In this document: positions 46,299-58,639 of the stretch, one piece after another
How positions within the stretch are numbered: the first letter of the stretch is position 1
Layout: each line of letters begins with the position of its first letter
Program-made: the position numbers and the translations under genes
Source of the DNA: Lonicera japonica
Taxonomy: Eukaryota > Streptophyta > Magnoliopsida > Dipsacales > Caprifoliaceae
Assembly (NCBI GenBank): GCA_021464415.1
Contig: CM038467.1
Span: forward strand, 47,677,715-47,741,714
DNA: 64,000 nt
Direction of reading: 5' to 3'
The notes under the pieces: generated by a model
What the model was told of the DNA's origin: nothing
Database searches by the model: none
Seen by the model: only the letters and a program-made list of their open reading frames with translations

Positions 46299-49200
46299 AA
46301 CTCCGCTAGTGCTACTTCAATGCTGCCGGTCCCAAGCCCGGATAAAGGAGGAGGGTTGTGTTAGGTAGTCGACAGCCAACGTAAAACTAAGTCGAATCTT
46401 CATGACATGGACAAACGATATAATAGTGTTAATGCTAGGTCGTTGCCCAGAAGCAACGCGCTGTATCGCTCGAGTGCAGTGACAAATGAGCAAGGGCCGC
46501 TGCATCGCCGCCTGGATGTAGTGAAAAATAAGCAAGGGTTCCCGCATCTTTGTGAACGAGTGCGTGTAAAGAAGCTAGTTCATGAGAGGAGGATTCATTT
46601 TGGGATTTGGAATATAGGCACACTTACAGGAAAATCTATGGAAATAGTTAACACAATGATCAGGAGGAGGATTAATTTCATGTGCCTTCAAGAAACTAAG
46701 TGGGTTGGAGCTAAGGCGAAGGAATTAGATACTTCGGGTTTTAAGCTTTGGTACACTGGCAAGGTTAAATCGAGAAATGGAGTGGGTATAATTGTCGACA
46801 AAGGGTGGAAGAAGGATATTGTAGATGTAAAGAGGGTAGGAGATAGGATCCTAGCCCTAAAATTTGTAATGGAGCAAGACATTTTTAATGTGATCAGTGC
46901 TTATACACCTCAGGTCAGGTGTGAAGAACACCTCAAGATAAAATTTTGGGAGGACTTGGAAGGCTTGATCCAAGATATACCACTTAGAGAAAAGATTTTC
47001 CTAGGAGGGGATCTGAATGGGCACGTAGGGAGTTCTTCTGAAAACTATAGGGGGGTGCATGGAGGTTATGGCATTGGGGTGGTAAATACCGAGGAAAAAT
47101 ATATCCTTGATTTCTCGTCTGCTTATGATCTTACGGTTGCCAATACATGTTTTAAGAAGCTGGAGGGGCATCTCATCACATACAAGAGTGGGGCAACATG
47201 CTCTCAGATCGATTTCTTCCTCTTTAGGAAAGGAGATATAAAGAGTTGTATGGACTGTAAAGTCATACCTGGAGAGAGCTTGACTACCCAACATAGAGTC
47301 CTTGTGATGGATATACGAGTTAAGGGGAAAGTGAAGAGAAGGGGCCAAGGTAAGGTTTCAAGGATTAGATGGTGGCATTTGAAGAGTGAAAAACAAAGGA
47401 TCTTTCAACACAAGGTGCTGGAAGGAGGGTTTTGGGAGGCAAACGGAAGCGCAAATGGTATGTAGGACAAGGCGGCCGAGGGGATCAGGAAGATAGCTAA
47501 AGAGACGCTGGGTGAATCAAGAGGATGCGGACCTAGGGATAAAGAATCTTGGTGGTGGGATGATAGTGTACAAGATAAAGTTAAGGTAAAAAGGAAATGC
47601 TTTAAAGCTTGGTCTTTATGTAAGAATGCGGAAAATTGGGAATCTTACAAAGAAGCAAAGAAAGAGACCAAGAAGGCAGTGGGTGAGTCGAGGACTAAAG
47701 CTTTTGTTGGACTATACCAATCTTTAGGCACCAAAGATGGGGAAAAAGCTATTTACCGACTTGCTAAGGGTCGAGAGAGGAAGACAAAAGACTTGGATCA
47801 AGTGAGATGCATTAAGGACGAAGAAGGTAAAGTTCTGGTTAAGGAACAAGACATAAAAGAGAGATGGAAGAATTATTTTCACAAATTATTTAATGAAGGT
47901 TATGAGATTCTAGCATGTGGAGATGAGCTGAACATGCGAGAGGATGACCAAAATTTCACCTTTTATCACATAATTCAAGAAAATAAAGTGAAAGAAGCAT
48001 TGAAACGAATGGATAGTGGTAAAGCAGTTGGACCAGATAGTGTACCTATTGAGGTTTGGAAGGGTCTAGGTGATAAAGGCATTGGTTTGCTCACAAGGTT
48101 TTTCAACGAGATATTGAGATCAAAGAAGATACCGGAAGAATTGAGGAGAAGCACCCTAATCCCGATTTACAAGAATAAGGGGGATATACAAAATTGCGCA
48201 AATTTTTTTATAGGGGGATTAAACTCATGAGTCATACTATGAAGTTATGGGAAAGGGTGATTGAGCGGAGACTAAGAAAGGAAACCAGCATTTTAGATAA
48301 TCAATTTGGTTTTATGCCCGGAAGGTCGACCATGGAAGCAATTTACTTGTTACAGCGTTTGATGGAGCAATATCGGAGGGATCAAAAGGACCTAGACATG
48401 GTTTTCATTGACTTAGAGAAGGCGTACGATAGGGTACCAAGAGAGATTTTATGGAAAGCTCTAGAGAAGAAAGGGTTAGGATTGCCTATATTCGTGTTAT
48501 CAAGGACATGTATGAGGGAGCTAAGACTAGTGTGAGAACACATAGTGGGTCCACAAAAGATTTTCCTATAACTATAGGACTACACCAAGGGTCAGCTTTG
48601 AGCCCTTATCTGTTTACCTTGGTCTTGGATGTACTCACGAAACACATTCAAGAGCCAGCACCGCGATGTATGCTATTTGCAGAGCTAAATGGGAAGGTGG
48701 AAACTTGGAGACAAACTTTAGAAGCGCATGGCTTTCGTTTAAGCAGAAGTAAGACAAAATATATGGAATGCAAGTTCAGTAAAAGGCGAAGCACTCCTAA
48801 CTTAGAGGTAAAAGTTGGGGACAATGTCATACCACAAGTCACTCGATTTAAGTATCTTGGATCCCTTATACAAGAAGATGGGGAGATAGAGGGAGATGTA
48901 AACCACCGGATTCAAGCAGGGTGGTTGAAATGGAGGAAAGCTTCGGGTGTGTTATGTGATAAAAAGGTACCACTCAAGTTAAAAGGAAAATTTTATCGTA
49001 CTGCGGTTAGACCAGCGATGTTGTATAGGACTGAGTGTTGGGCGGTCAAAAGCCAACACGAGAATAAACTAAATGTAGCTGAGATAAGAACGTTGAGATG
49101 GATGAGTGACAAGAATAGGAAAGATAGGATCAGGAATGATACCATTAGAAAGGGAGTTGGGGTGGCACCTATTACAAAAAAGATGGTTGAATCTCGACTT

Positions 49201-49428
49201 AGATGGTTTGGGCATGTATGGAGGAGACCGGTAGATGCCGTGGTAAGGAGAGTTGATCATATGGAGGGAAGCCTAGTTGTTAGAGGCAGAGGAAGACCGA
49301 GAAAAACTATAGGTGAAACTATTAAGAAGGATTTAGAGGCAAATGGTTTCACTATAGATATGATCCATGACAGGCCACTATGACGTCGTTTGATTCATGT
49401 AGCCGACCCCACCTAGTGGGATAAAGGC

Positions 49429-49461
<33 letters not shown>

Positions 49462-49462
49462 T
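46299..49462 (+). mobile_element. RTE-type LINE with (TTG)n tail, TSD 16 bp
   Basis: Flanked by TGTCATGCTACAAAGA at 46283-46298 and 49463-49478, a 16-bp target duplication typical of LINE integration. The related empty site is at 58799-58815 (GTCATGCTACAAAGAGAAC). It ends in nine or more TTG units (49429-49461), the usual 3' end of plant RTE elements. 3164 bp, apparently nearly full length. Confidence 0.95.
46407..49383 (+). pseudogene. RTE LINE endonuclease/reverse transcriptase ORF, broken
   Basis: The N-terminal AP endonuclease is continuous: WNIGTLTGKSMEIVN, LQETKWVG, SAYTPQ, GGDLNGHVG, QIDFFLF and TTQHRVLVMD. TAG at 47463 interrupts the linker; the same frame resumes to about 48200. Reverse transcriptase (IPIYKNKGDIQNCANF, QFGFMPGRSTMEAI, FIDLEKAYDRVPR, GLHQGSALSPYLFTLVLD) changes frame near 48205 and 48470. 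At 48679-48684 the reading passes from MLFA straight to ELNGK, so the catalytic double-Asp box is absent through an internal deletion. The C-terminal part (TKYMECKF, RFKYLGSLIQEDGE, LRWFGHVWRRP) follows to 49383. Confidence 0.93.
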
Positions 49463-49478
49463 TGTCATGCTACAAAGA

Positions 49479-50350
49479 GAACAATATGTTTCTATGTAGC
49501 TGTAACAAGGAATACACTTACGAAACAAACAAAGCCAAGGTGAAAATATTGCAACGAATATCTGTAATCGAATGAACATGACCCATTTGAATCAACCGAA
49601 CCTACCTTTAAGTTATATACCAGTGGCTCCTTTCCAATTTTTGTGGTGTATTATTTGCTAGTCCCAAAGTTGGGGATGGGTCAAAAATAAGGATTTGGGA
49701 GGATGTTTTGCCGTCCGTATTTCTAATTATATTAGTGACTGAATGTGAAAGGGTCCCACGCTCAAGATGGAAACGCCATAGCCATTTCCAAAATGAAAGT
49801 TCCTCTTTAATAGTTCAATTCTATGGCCACTTTGCTCGAAATCTTGAAACAATTTTAATCTCAAACAAGGGCTATTGTAATACAAGAAAAATCAGACAGA
49901 ATCTCAGAGAGAATCAAGATTGTGACAGATTCCATATAGCCCTTAATTTGATAGCTATGATCATGATGGTGACAAATTCCATATGAATCGAATCTCAATC
50001 ACAAACATTTCTACCAGGAGCTCTCGCTCTAACCCACGTACTCACTCATGATCTTAATTTTCTCTCCAACAAAGCAAAAATGTGTAGGGTCACAGTCTAA
50101 TTCTTTGAATTCTCGTCCCCAACTATGAATTTCAAAAATCACAAAAATGGGTCACTTCCGCTCGTTCAAATACCGTCTTATGTTTTTAATATGAATAATT
50201 AATTAATATTACATTGCACACATATAAAACATAGCTCAAAGCTAATATAAATAGAGACACCAACAACTGTCCTATTGGTAGCACACTGAAATTAAAGTAA
50301 GGTTTGACTAATTCTGCCTGAAATGGACTGCACATTAAATGTTTGACAAA
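49479..50350. other. 3' flank of the third unit, no supported gene
   Basis: 49479-49640 matches 58815-59040 (flank of the fourth unit). 49654-49706 is an inverted match to 59635-59690, and 49720-49796 a direct match to 59810-59900 (AGATGGAAACGCCATAGCCA). ORFs here are short and unrecognised. Confidence 0.4.
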
Positions 50351-50636
50351 GTTGTGGAGATATTGGGTGTGCAAATAATATTCCGTAATACTCTTATTTT
50401 TATTTAGTTATTTGCAACTAAGGGTTTGTAAAACATTTTTTATTGTTTTTTACTGTTCTTGACAATTGAATAAGGTATTGTCAAGTTTGTACTTGCGAAG
50501 TTGTGGAGATATTGGGTGTGCAAATAATATTCTCTAATACTCTTATTTTTATTTAGTTATTTGCAATTAAGGGTTTGTTACACAATTTTTACTATTCTTG
50601 ACAATTAAATAAGGTATTGTCAAGTTTATACTTGCT
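50351..50636. repeat. Tandem duplication of about 149 bp
   Basis: GTTGTGGAGATATTGGGTGT opens both copies (50351 and 50500). Both continue to TTGACAATT..AAATAAGGTATTGTCAAGTTT; the second is slightly shorter. Confidence 0.9.
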
Positions 50637-50739
50637 CCTTTGCAATTGAGTAACCCACACATTACTCGGTTGTCAAGAATCGGATGAAAAATAAGAATGT
50701 TTTCAAGAAATATTTACCTCTTGATGGTGCAAATATCTC

Positions 50740-52660
50740 CATTCTAATATAAATAGCCCAAAATGGACCACTTACAAATTACTTAATTTGTAAATTATTT
50801 AATTTTAGTGTTGATTGTAAAAAGTAAAATAAAATATAAATTTTTAAAATTCTATTAATTGTAAAAATACTAAGAAAAAAAATCGTGAAAGCATAACTAA
50901 AAATACGTAATTTATAATTATTACCAAAAGTTATACAAGAAAAATCACATCACATAATTTTTTGTTAAAAAGTAATTATAATTAGACAGTTTATTAAAAG
51001 AGCCCAAACCCATTAATATTTGTTGATCAAAAACCTGGCGTTGTACAAAAGGTGAATATAGGCTTCTGACGGATAAAATAATATATGGCCCCAGGCTTAG
51101 CTGGCTACAATTTTATCTTTAAATGGAGTAAATTGGAGAGTTAGAAAGATAAATTTTTGTAAAAAAATTTTGTGAAAATTATTTCTATATTGAGTAAATT
51201 ATTTCATTAAAATTTTTAAACAAGAAATGGGTTTAATATATATTTGATACATATATTTATTTTTGTCAATTAAATTTTTTTATAATTATCCCAACCATTT
51301 TTAAATTGAATCTTTTGGTGATATTTTGTGAAACTCCTTTCCACCAATTTTCATGAAAGATTACATCTATCTAATTTTTGAACTAGATCTAATTAATGAA
51401 AAATTGAACCAAAAGCATAACGGGTAGCATCCAAGTCCTATGGTCCGGTGGTTATAAAATTAGTATTAGTATATGTATAAAAAAATTGTTGTCTCCAACC
51501 TTTGTGGTAATGGTTGTTTGATCTATGGAGGTAGCCACCGCCGCAGATATGTGAACGAGTGTGTGTTCGCCCGTGAGTATTATCTTACCCGGAGCTCTTG
51601 CTTTCGCCCACATACTCGCTCACTCGATTTTTATTTTCTCTTAAACACAAATAAAATTTTGTAAATTGGCAGTCTCTCTCAATATAGTAATCAGCATATG
51701 AATTCTCGTTATTAATTAATGAGAGAGAGAACTGTCTTCTACCATGGCTGAAAAAGGTGATACATTCCGATTCATTCATGGTATTGGTTCGCTTCAGTTG
51801 TTATTCCTACAAATGGACGTAGACATGACACATATGCACGTTATTTTTATACATATATAAATATAATTTAAAATTGTTAAGTTTATACTTGGTCGTTCAC
51901 GACCAAAGAATGTACACTTTACTCTTACTCGGTTATCAATGACCGAATGAAAAGTAGCAGTGTTTTTAATAGATATTAAGGCTCTGTTTGATTCCAAGAT
52001 GGAAAAGAAAAAGAAAATTGAGTTAGTTTTGGTGAATAGATGGAAAATAAGTTGAGTGATAGGGGTGTTATTATCTTAATTTTTTAGTTTTTACATGAAG
52101 AAATTTTATTTGCTTGGTAGTGAGGATAAATTTTCCACCAAATATATAGAAGGATGAGAGATATCTACTCATAAAATAAGCAACATCTTTCACATTATTG
52201 TCTGTATTTTCATACAAACTAACTAAATGTATTTTCCTTTTACATCTTTACAATCAAATAGAGGGCACCAATATCTCTACCCTAGTATTAATAGCCCGAA
52301 TTAGGCCACTTAAAAATTACTTAATTAGTAAATTATTCAATTTTAGTGTTGGTTTCAAAAATAAAATAGAATATAAAAAATTTAAATTCAATTAATTGTA
52401 AAAATATTAAGAAAAAAAAATGTAAAAACATAGCTAAAAATACATAATTTATAACGTGAATTTATACAAGAAAAATCACATAACATAAATTTTTGTTAAA
52501 AAATAATTATAATTAGACAATTTATTTAAAGAGCCCAAACCCATTAACATCCGTAGATCTAATTGTTGTTCCAAAAGCCTGGCCTTATACAAAATGGTGA
52601 ATATAGGCTTCCTAACGGATAAAATAATATATGGGCCCAAACTTTGCTTGCTGCAGTTAT
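50740..52660. repeat. Pair of direct repeats about 1.53 kb apart (50740-51110 and 52290-52660)
   Basis: Shared blocks include TATACAAGAAAAATCACAT, TTTGTTAAAAA.TAATTATAA, AGAGCCCAAACCCATTAA and CGGATAAAATAATATATGG. Divergence by eye is moderate. The interval 51120-52260 holds no recognised gene. Confidence 0.7.
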
Positions 52661-52832
52661 TTTAAATAGAGTAAATTCTAGAATTAGAAGGATAACTTTT
52701 TATAATAAAATTTTGTGAAAAATATCTTTTTATCTTTATCTTAGGTGGGTTAGCCCACAACCCACCTTCATTGTTGAGAGAGAATCTTCAAACCGGTCAA
52801 AATATGTCCATGTTCAATCCGACCAGCTATTG

Positions 52833-52874
<42 letters not shown>

Positions 52875-52875
52875 T
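52833..52875. repeat. (TTA)n microsatellite
   Basis: About fourteen uninterrupted ATT/TTA units. Confidence 0.98.
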
Positions 52876-53028
52876 TATGGCGAAGAGTTATCAATCAATT
52901 TCAACCCAACCCTGGTCGATCAACGGTGATTGATAGCCAAGTTGGGGGATAAGTAATGGGAAATGACCACTTCTATAAGTGTGAATAGGGTTGGAGATAG
53001 TTGGAGTGTTGGAGTACGTAGTACCCAA

Positions 53029-54490
53029 TGTTGGTCGGAAATCAACCCTAGAGGGGGAGTGAATAGAGTTTATGAAACTAAATGCGAAATTAAAAAGTTT
53101 CAAGAATAAAACTTTAACTAAATCTATAACATGTAATGCAAGCAATTAATCAATCAAACAATCTCAAAACAAGCAATAATATAGCAAGTAAATAAAGAGT
53201 TTGAGTTTAGAAAGATTAAACCAATTGAAAATCAAGACGTTTTGTCCACACGGTTCGGTTTTTTAGACCATACGTCCGCACTCGGTTAATCGTTCGAGAA
53301 TTTCCACTAACACTAATCTTCTTCTGGATGAAGATCAAACATTTACAAGTGTTGTTGTCTCACACACTCTTACAAATATTACTTTACCACAATATTCCCA
53401 CAAGATATATTCTCTTACTAATTTGTGAGATTTACCTCTCACGATCACTAAACAAGAATTTATCTTCTTGTTAACCTATGAGATTTACCTCTCATAAATG
53501 AATACTAATTGTTTGGTGATTCACACCAATTAATAATAACTCTCTCAAGTGTGTAATAGATACAATTTGAAGGTCACACTAAAGTTATTTTGATTGATCA
53601 AATGGATAGCTCAAAGATGAATAAATATGATCAATATAAAAGCTTGACTTTGAATAGATGAAAGATGAGTTTGTATAAGTGTTCAAGCTTGCCAAAATGT
53701 GTCATAGATGGTCTATATATAGTCCCAAAAGTGATATAGCTGTTTTAGAGGTTTGATACCAAAAATGGTAAAAAGTCAGATTTTCAACGGCTATATTCTA
53801 AAGCATTAGTTGACTAAACACAATCCATCAGTCAACTGAGTCACAATCCATCAGTCAACTGTTGGGTTCCTCTGTCCACCAAGCCATTAGGCCAAAAATC
53901 TCCATTTTTGGACTTTTGCATTTAAGCTCCAAAATCAATTTTGCTGCTTTGGGGATATTAAAATCAAGTATCTAAGACACCTATTTTCATAAGAGTTCAA
54001 AATATACTCGTTTGAATTTAATATGAATTTATTTCAAAAACCGGTTTAGTAAGAATGATGTTTTTGATACAAATTTTGTTCTTTAATCAAGTTATAATGC
54101 ATGTTCATGTTTTTAAGAAACTTTACATTAATCCTAAGCACTCACTCAATTACCGAATAGTAGAGTCTTTGAATGTTTCGATTTGTTTCTTCAATATTTG
54201 ATCTTCACTTGCACCTCTTGCCATGAATCTTTATGCATATGATCATTGATCTTGATCTTGATCTTCATGAATTGCATTGTGATGAGGTTAATCTACATTG
54301 TCTTGTCCAATGCATTGTTGACTTGATCGGATAATATTTCGATGATCTTTGTCATGCTTCCTTTGAGAAATCATGTTATTCTTGATTTTTCAAGTAAATA
54401 AACTATAAACTTATATCAAGAAATATGTTAAATAATGCATGATTGATTTATTGTTATTATTAAAATAAGATTAAGACTTTTAGGTCAACA
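53029..54490 (+). mobile_element. Solo LTR, TGTTGGTCGG..TAGGTCAACA, TSD CCCAA
   Basis: Starts TGTTGGTCGGAAATCAACCC and ends TTTTAGGTCAACA, flanked by CCCAA at 53024-53028 and 54491-54495. 1462 bp without coding domains. A truncated relative lies at 27063. The short end inversion TGTTG..CAACA is usual for LTRs. Confidence 0.88.
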
Positions 54491-54495
54491 CCCAA

Positions 54496-55101
54496 GTTTA
54501 TCCTTTATAGTAATTTACATTCATCCAAACCCTAATGTAACCATATCTTATATGTATAAATAGGAAGGGAAACCCACAACCAATGGATTTAGTCATAATC
54601 ATCCATGCAATCACACCCACACACATTCTCTCCCTTCTGAAACAGAAAACCTTAACAATTGTATTTTTTATCTTTAAACTTTTAAGTTAGTGAAACATAT
54701 ACACACAAGAGAGTACATATTGCTGGATTAGGAATAAAAGCCACCAGATGAACCTATCCCAAAATAAATATGGTCTACTTTATGTTTATTATTTTTACTG
54801 TTCACCGCCATTAACACAATTTTTTAGTAACGAAGAAACTCATTCTAAGCTGATTCCCTCTTGAGTGATTTTCTTTAGATTTTAGCCACCCACATATATA
54901 TTCATTTTCGCCCACTAAAATTTTATATAATCATCTCAATCATTCTTGTTGACCTTAAAGTCAATTAATCTTATTTTGATAATTACAATAAGTTAATATA
55001 GTGTTATTTAACTCGGTTGTTCCAATGATGATAGCCATTTTAACCGATATCTCTTCCGACCAAGTGTAACTTCAAACCGAAGCAATCAAAATCTCATGCA
55101 A
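54496..55101. other. Intergenic; isolated TATA-like box
   Basis: TATAAATA at 54555-54562 followed by a C/A-rich leader (CACACCCACACACATTCTCT) looks like a promoter and 5' leader, but no open frame follows before the truncated kinase exon. It could be a leftover promoter. Confidence 0.25.
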
Positions 55102-58100
55102 GCTTTACAAACACAATTTATCAGCCACACCTTTCCAGTTCAGGAACAAGTACAAGTATGACTATTCCTTGTACAATTGTTCTGCACCAGAAAGAGAGGG
55201 GTATACAAGGGTTCCTTGCCTTGACGTCCTGGGCTACAATGTTTATGCCACTTATTCCAAGTATCACATCGACTCTGCTCCTCTTACATTTTGCACCAAG
55301 CTCCGTGACATTGCATCAGTTCCATTTGAAATATTTGATGCAAAAAGTGATTTTCATTTTTTGAGTTGGTCCAGACCATCTTGCAGCTACTGCAAAGCAC
55401 ATGACATGATTTGTGCCTTCAAGAATTACTCTAGCTTGAATAATTACACTAGAGAACCAGAAACTGGATGTTTTCCCAAACCCAAGATACGCAAAGGTAA
55501 TTCAGTTTTATCAGCTTTTTTCATCAACCTTTGTTCTATGAAAGGTTGAGTATTTAACCAATTTGACACCTTAACTATTAACAATTTCTAATGTGGCATC
55601 TAAACTACTTATATTTTGGCAAATTGACACTTAAATATTTTGTGTCAAATTTGACACCTCCGTCACACACCGTTAACAAAACTAATGGAGAATGTGCCAA
55701 AATGACACATTACTTTTCACTCAATTTTCATTTCCTACCATTTTTATTAGCCAACTTTGCGGGCCAGAACTCTCTAATGAGATGTAGAACATGTATCCCT
55801 CTACAACTTTCATGTTTTGGTCAGATCATGAACTTGGGGTTTGCATGGATTCAAACAGTGCAAGAAGTATCATTGCCTGTAAAATTGTTTGCCACGGTTT
55901 CATTTTCAATTTTTCATTATGTACCTATTTTTATCTTCAAATTATAGTAGACCTGCAAAATTGTTTTTCAATTTAAGTTCGAAAGTTTAATTTACATATA
56001 TAATTGTTTCTTAACTTATAAGTAATTGCCATTAATTTTTTTTAAACATTTATTAGTTGTCAAATAGTCATGTGCCGCGCGTGTACTAGTATATTAAAAA
56101 AGAAAAGGACCGCAAACTTAACTTTGCATAACCCAAAAAGATGTAATTTATCGCAATAACTCAAAAGCAATATCAATTAAACACTTGGAAATAATAATAT
56201 GCTAAAAAATATGCAATGCAAACTCAATTTTACCACCTTATTACTATAAAAAATTATAATTCAAAAATTTACTGTTGCACTCCTTTTCAAATCTAGTCAA
56301 ATATAAGCCCTTAAATTACAAATATTATTCCCCGGTTCTTTTGCATAAAACTTTCTCAAATGAGCATATTTTCTAATATCCCGAATCTAAACTATATTTG
56401 AGCTACAAAGTGAATCATAAGTATCCATGCTTCAATATTTCTAATTATAGATTTTGTAAAAATAGCTAACAACTCTCATGTTTTAGCCGAATTTTGAATC
56501 ACACATCTACAACTTTCATGTTTTGGGGTTTGCACAACCAAGTGCCACTGTTTTAACCCATGCAATCCCCCAACTTCAACCGCAAATTAGACCTTTGAGA
56601 AGCGTGGTTCAGAATTCGGCCAAAATATGAAAGTTATAGAGGGATATGTACTCTAACCAACGTTTCAAATGGTGAGTCATTTGGATATAACATTAGAGAG
56701 TTATTGTCTCGCGAAGTTGGTTAGTAAAAATAGAGTGAAAAGTTTGTTACTTTGGCACCTCTTCTATTAGTTTTATTATCGGAATGTGACGGAGGTGTCA
56801 AATTGACACAAACAATAGTTTCAGTATCAATTTGCAAAAAAAAATATAGTTTAGGTGAGGCATTGATAGTTGTTAATACTTAAGGTATCAAATTGGTTAA
56901 ATACTCAACAAAGGTTCTATTGATAACAAGATTTTTCTGGCAATCTAAAATATATTTGAACTGCAAAGTAGATCATAAGCAATTAAGCATACTTCAATAA
57001 TTGTAATTACAGATTGCGTAAATATAGCTAACAATTTTATTTATCATTTTACAGGTAAATCAAACAAACCATTAGTTGCAGGTGATGTGTTTCTTTTTGT
57101 TAATTTACACTGAGTGAAATTTGTTCGTAGCATAAATATTTTTACTTACAAATACAAGCTTTTGTATACATATATGTGTGTGTGTGTATGTTTGTGTGTG
57201 CAGGTGCAGTCTTGGGTTCTTTTATTTGTCTGCTACTGGTCATTGAACTCTACATAGTCTGGAGCTCAAATAAAATAGACAAAGTGAACCAAGTAAAGAT
57301 TGAAAAGTTCTTGGCAGATTATAGAGCTCTCAAGCCTGCAAGATACTCTTTTGCAGATATCAAAAGGATCACCAATCACTTTAAGGATAAATTAGGCGAA
57401 GGAGGTTATGGAATAGTGTACAAAGGAAAGCTTTCTGATGAAATTTTTGTAGCAGTTAAGGTCCTCAACAATGTCAAAGGGAACGGGGAAGAATTTATTA
57501 ACGAAGTTGGAACAATTGGCAAAATTCACCATGTTAATGTGGTTCGTTTGGTTGGCTACTGTGCTGATGGATTTAGGCGAGCACTTATTTATGAATTCCT
57601 ACCAAATGATTCTCTCAAAAAGTTCATATTTAACAATACTCTGCTCGGGTGGGAGAAGCTTCAAGACATTGCTCTGGGCATAGCAAGAGGGATTGAATAT
57701 CTCCACCAAGGGTGTGACCAACGAATTGTACATTTCGACATTAAACCCCACAATATTTTGTTGGGCCAAAACATGAATCCAAAGATCTCTGATTTCGGTC
57801 ATGCCAAGTTGTGTTCCAAGGAACACAGTGCAGTCTCTATGACCGCGGCTAGGGGCACTATGGGCTACATTGCACCCGAAGTGCTATCTAGGAGTGTTGG
57901 GAAAGTGTCGTGCAAGTCTGATGTTTATAGTTTTGGTATGTTGTTGCTTGAAATGGTTGGAGGGAGGAAAAATACCGATATTAAGGCGAATACGAGCCAA
58001 GTGTACTTTCCGGAGTGGATCTATGATCGTTTGAATAGAGGAAAGGAATTGCATATTCGTATTGAGGAAGATGGAGATGGTATTTTTTTGAAAAAACTTA

Positions 58101-58306
58101 CGATAGTAGGGTTGTGGTGTATTTAGTGGTATCCAGTAGATCGTCCGTGCATGAAAGAGGTGGTTCAAATGTTGGAAGGAGAAGGAGAGAACATGAGTAT
58201 ACCCCCTAATCCTTTTGCTGCCGCGACAAAGTCAATAAGAGCAAATGCAGGCCCACATGGAAGACTTGTTGAACAAGAGTTGTCAATCATCTTAGAGTTA
58301 GAGTGA
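55102..58306 (+). pseudogene. LRK10-like receptor kinase pseudogene (fourth kinase copy, 5'-truncated, one stop)
   Basis: The exon-1 remnant 55102-55496 begins in the middle of the ectodomain (NLSATPFQF, YNCSAPERE, LSWSRPSCSYCKAHDMICAF) and keeps the GT donor. Signal peptide and GUB_WAK N-half are missing. The microexon is 57055-57081. The kinase exon 57204-58306 is almost intact: [26 protein letters not shown] and GTMGYIAPEV. CAG has become TAG at 58124-58126, removing the last 60 or so residues, including the subdomain XI Arg. The frame after the stop is undamaged to the natural TGA at 58304. It is the youngest-looking pseudogene; without a signal peptide it could not be a normal receptor. 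Confidence 0.9.
56068..56090 (+). repeat. Helitron-like 3' end shared with the intact gene's intron
   Basis: CATGTGCCGCGCGTGTACTAG then T, in the same context as 22311-22345. Stem degraded, CTAG/T end preserved. Confidence 0.4.
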
Positions 58307-58639
58307 GTCCCAATTCAAGTTACTAAAGTTGGCAGTCATGAATTGCTGGTCTGTTAATTATTTTCTTATAATCATAGGCTTTGTGAGTAGTTTCTCAAAC
58401 TTGTACTTCTGAGCATATATAAAATAAAATTATTGACTTTCCGTTCCAGAAAATTTTACAATACGAAGACTGAAGACATAAATGATGCTGACGTAATTTT
58501 AAAAGTTCCAAAAAAGAGGATACATAACATACCCATCGGTAAATATGATTACAACCCTTTGAACATTTGTGATGTAGTATAAACAAAATATAGATTTCCA
58601 TACCGGCTATACAATTAACATTTACAATGAAGCGAAGTT

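Noticed and set aside
54555..54562. Promoter of a novel gene at TATAAATA
   Set aside because: No open frame or splice-compatible exon follows; kept only as a low-confidence note.
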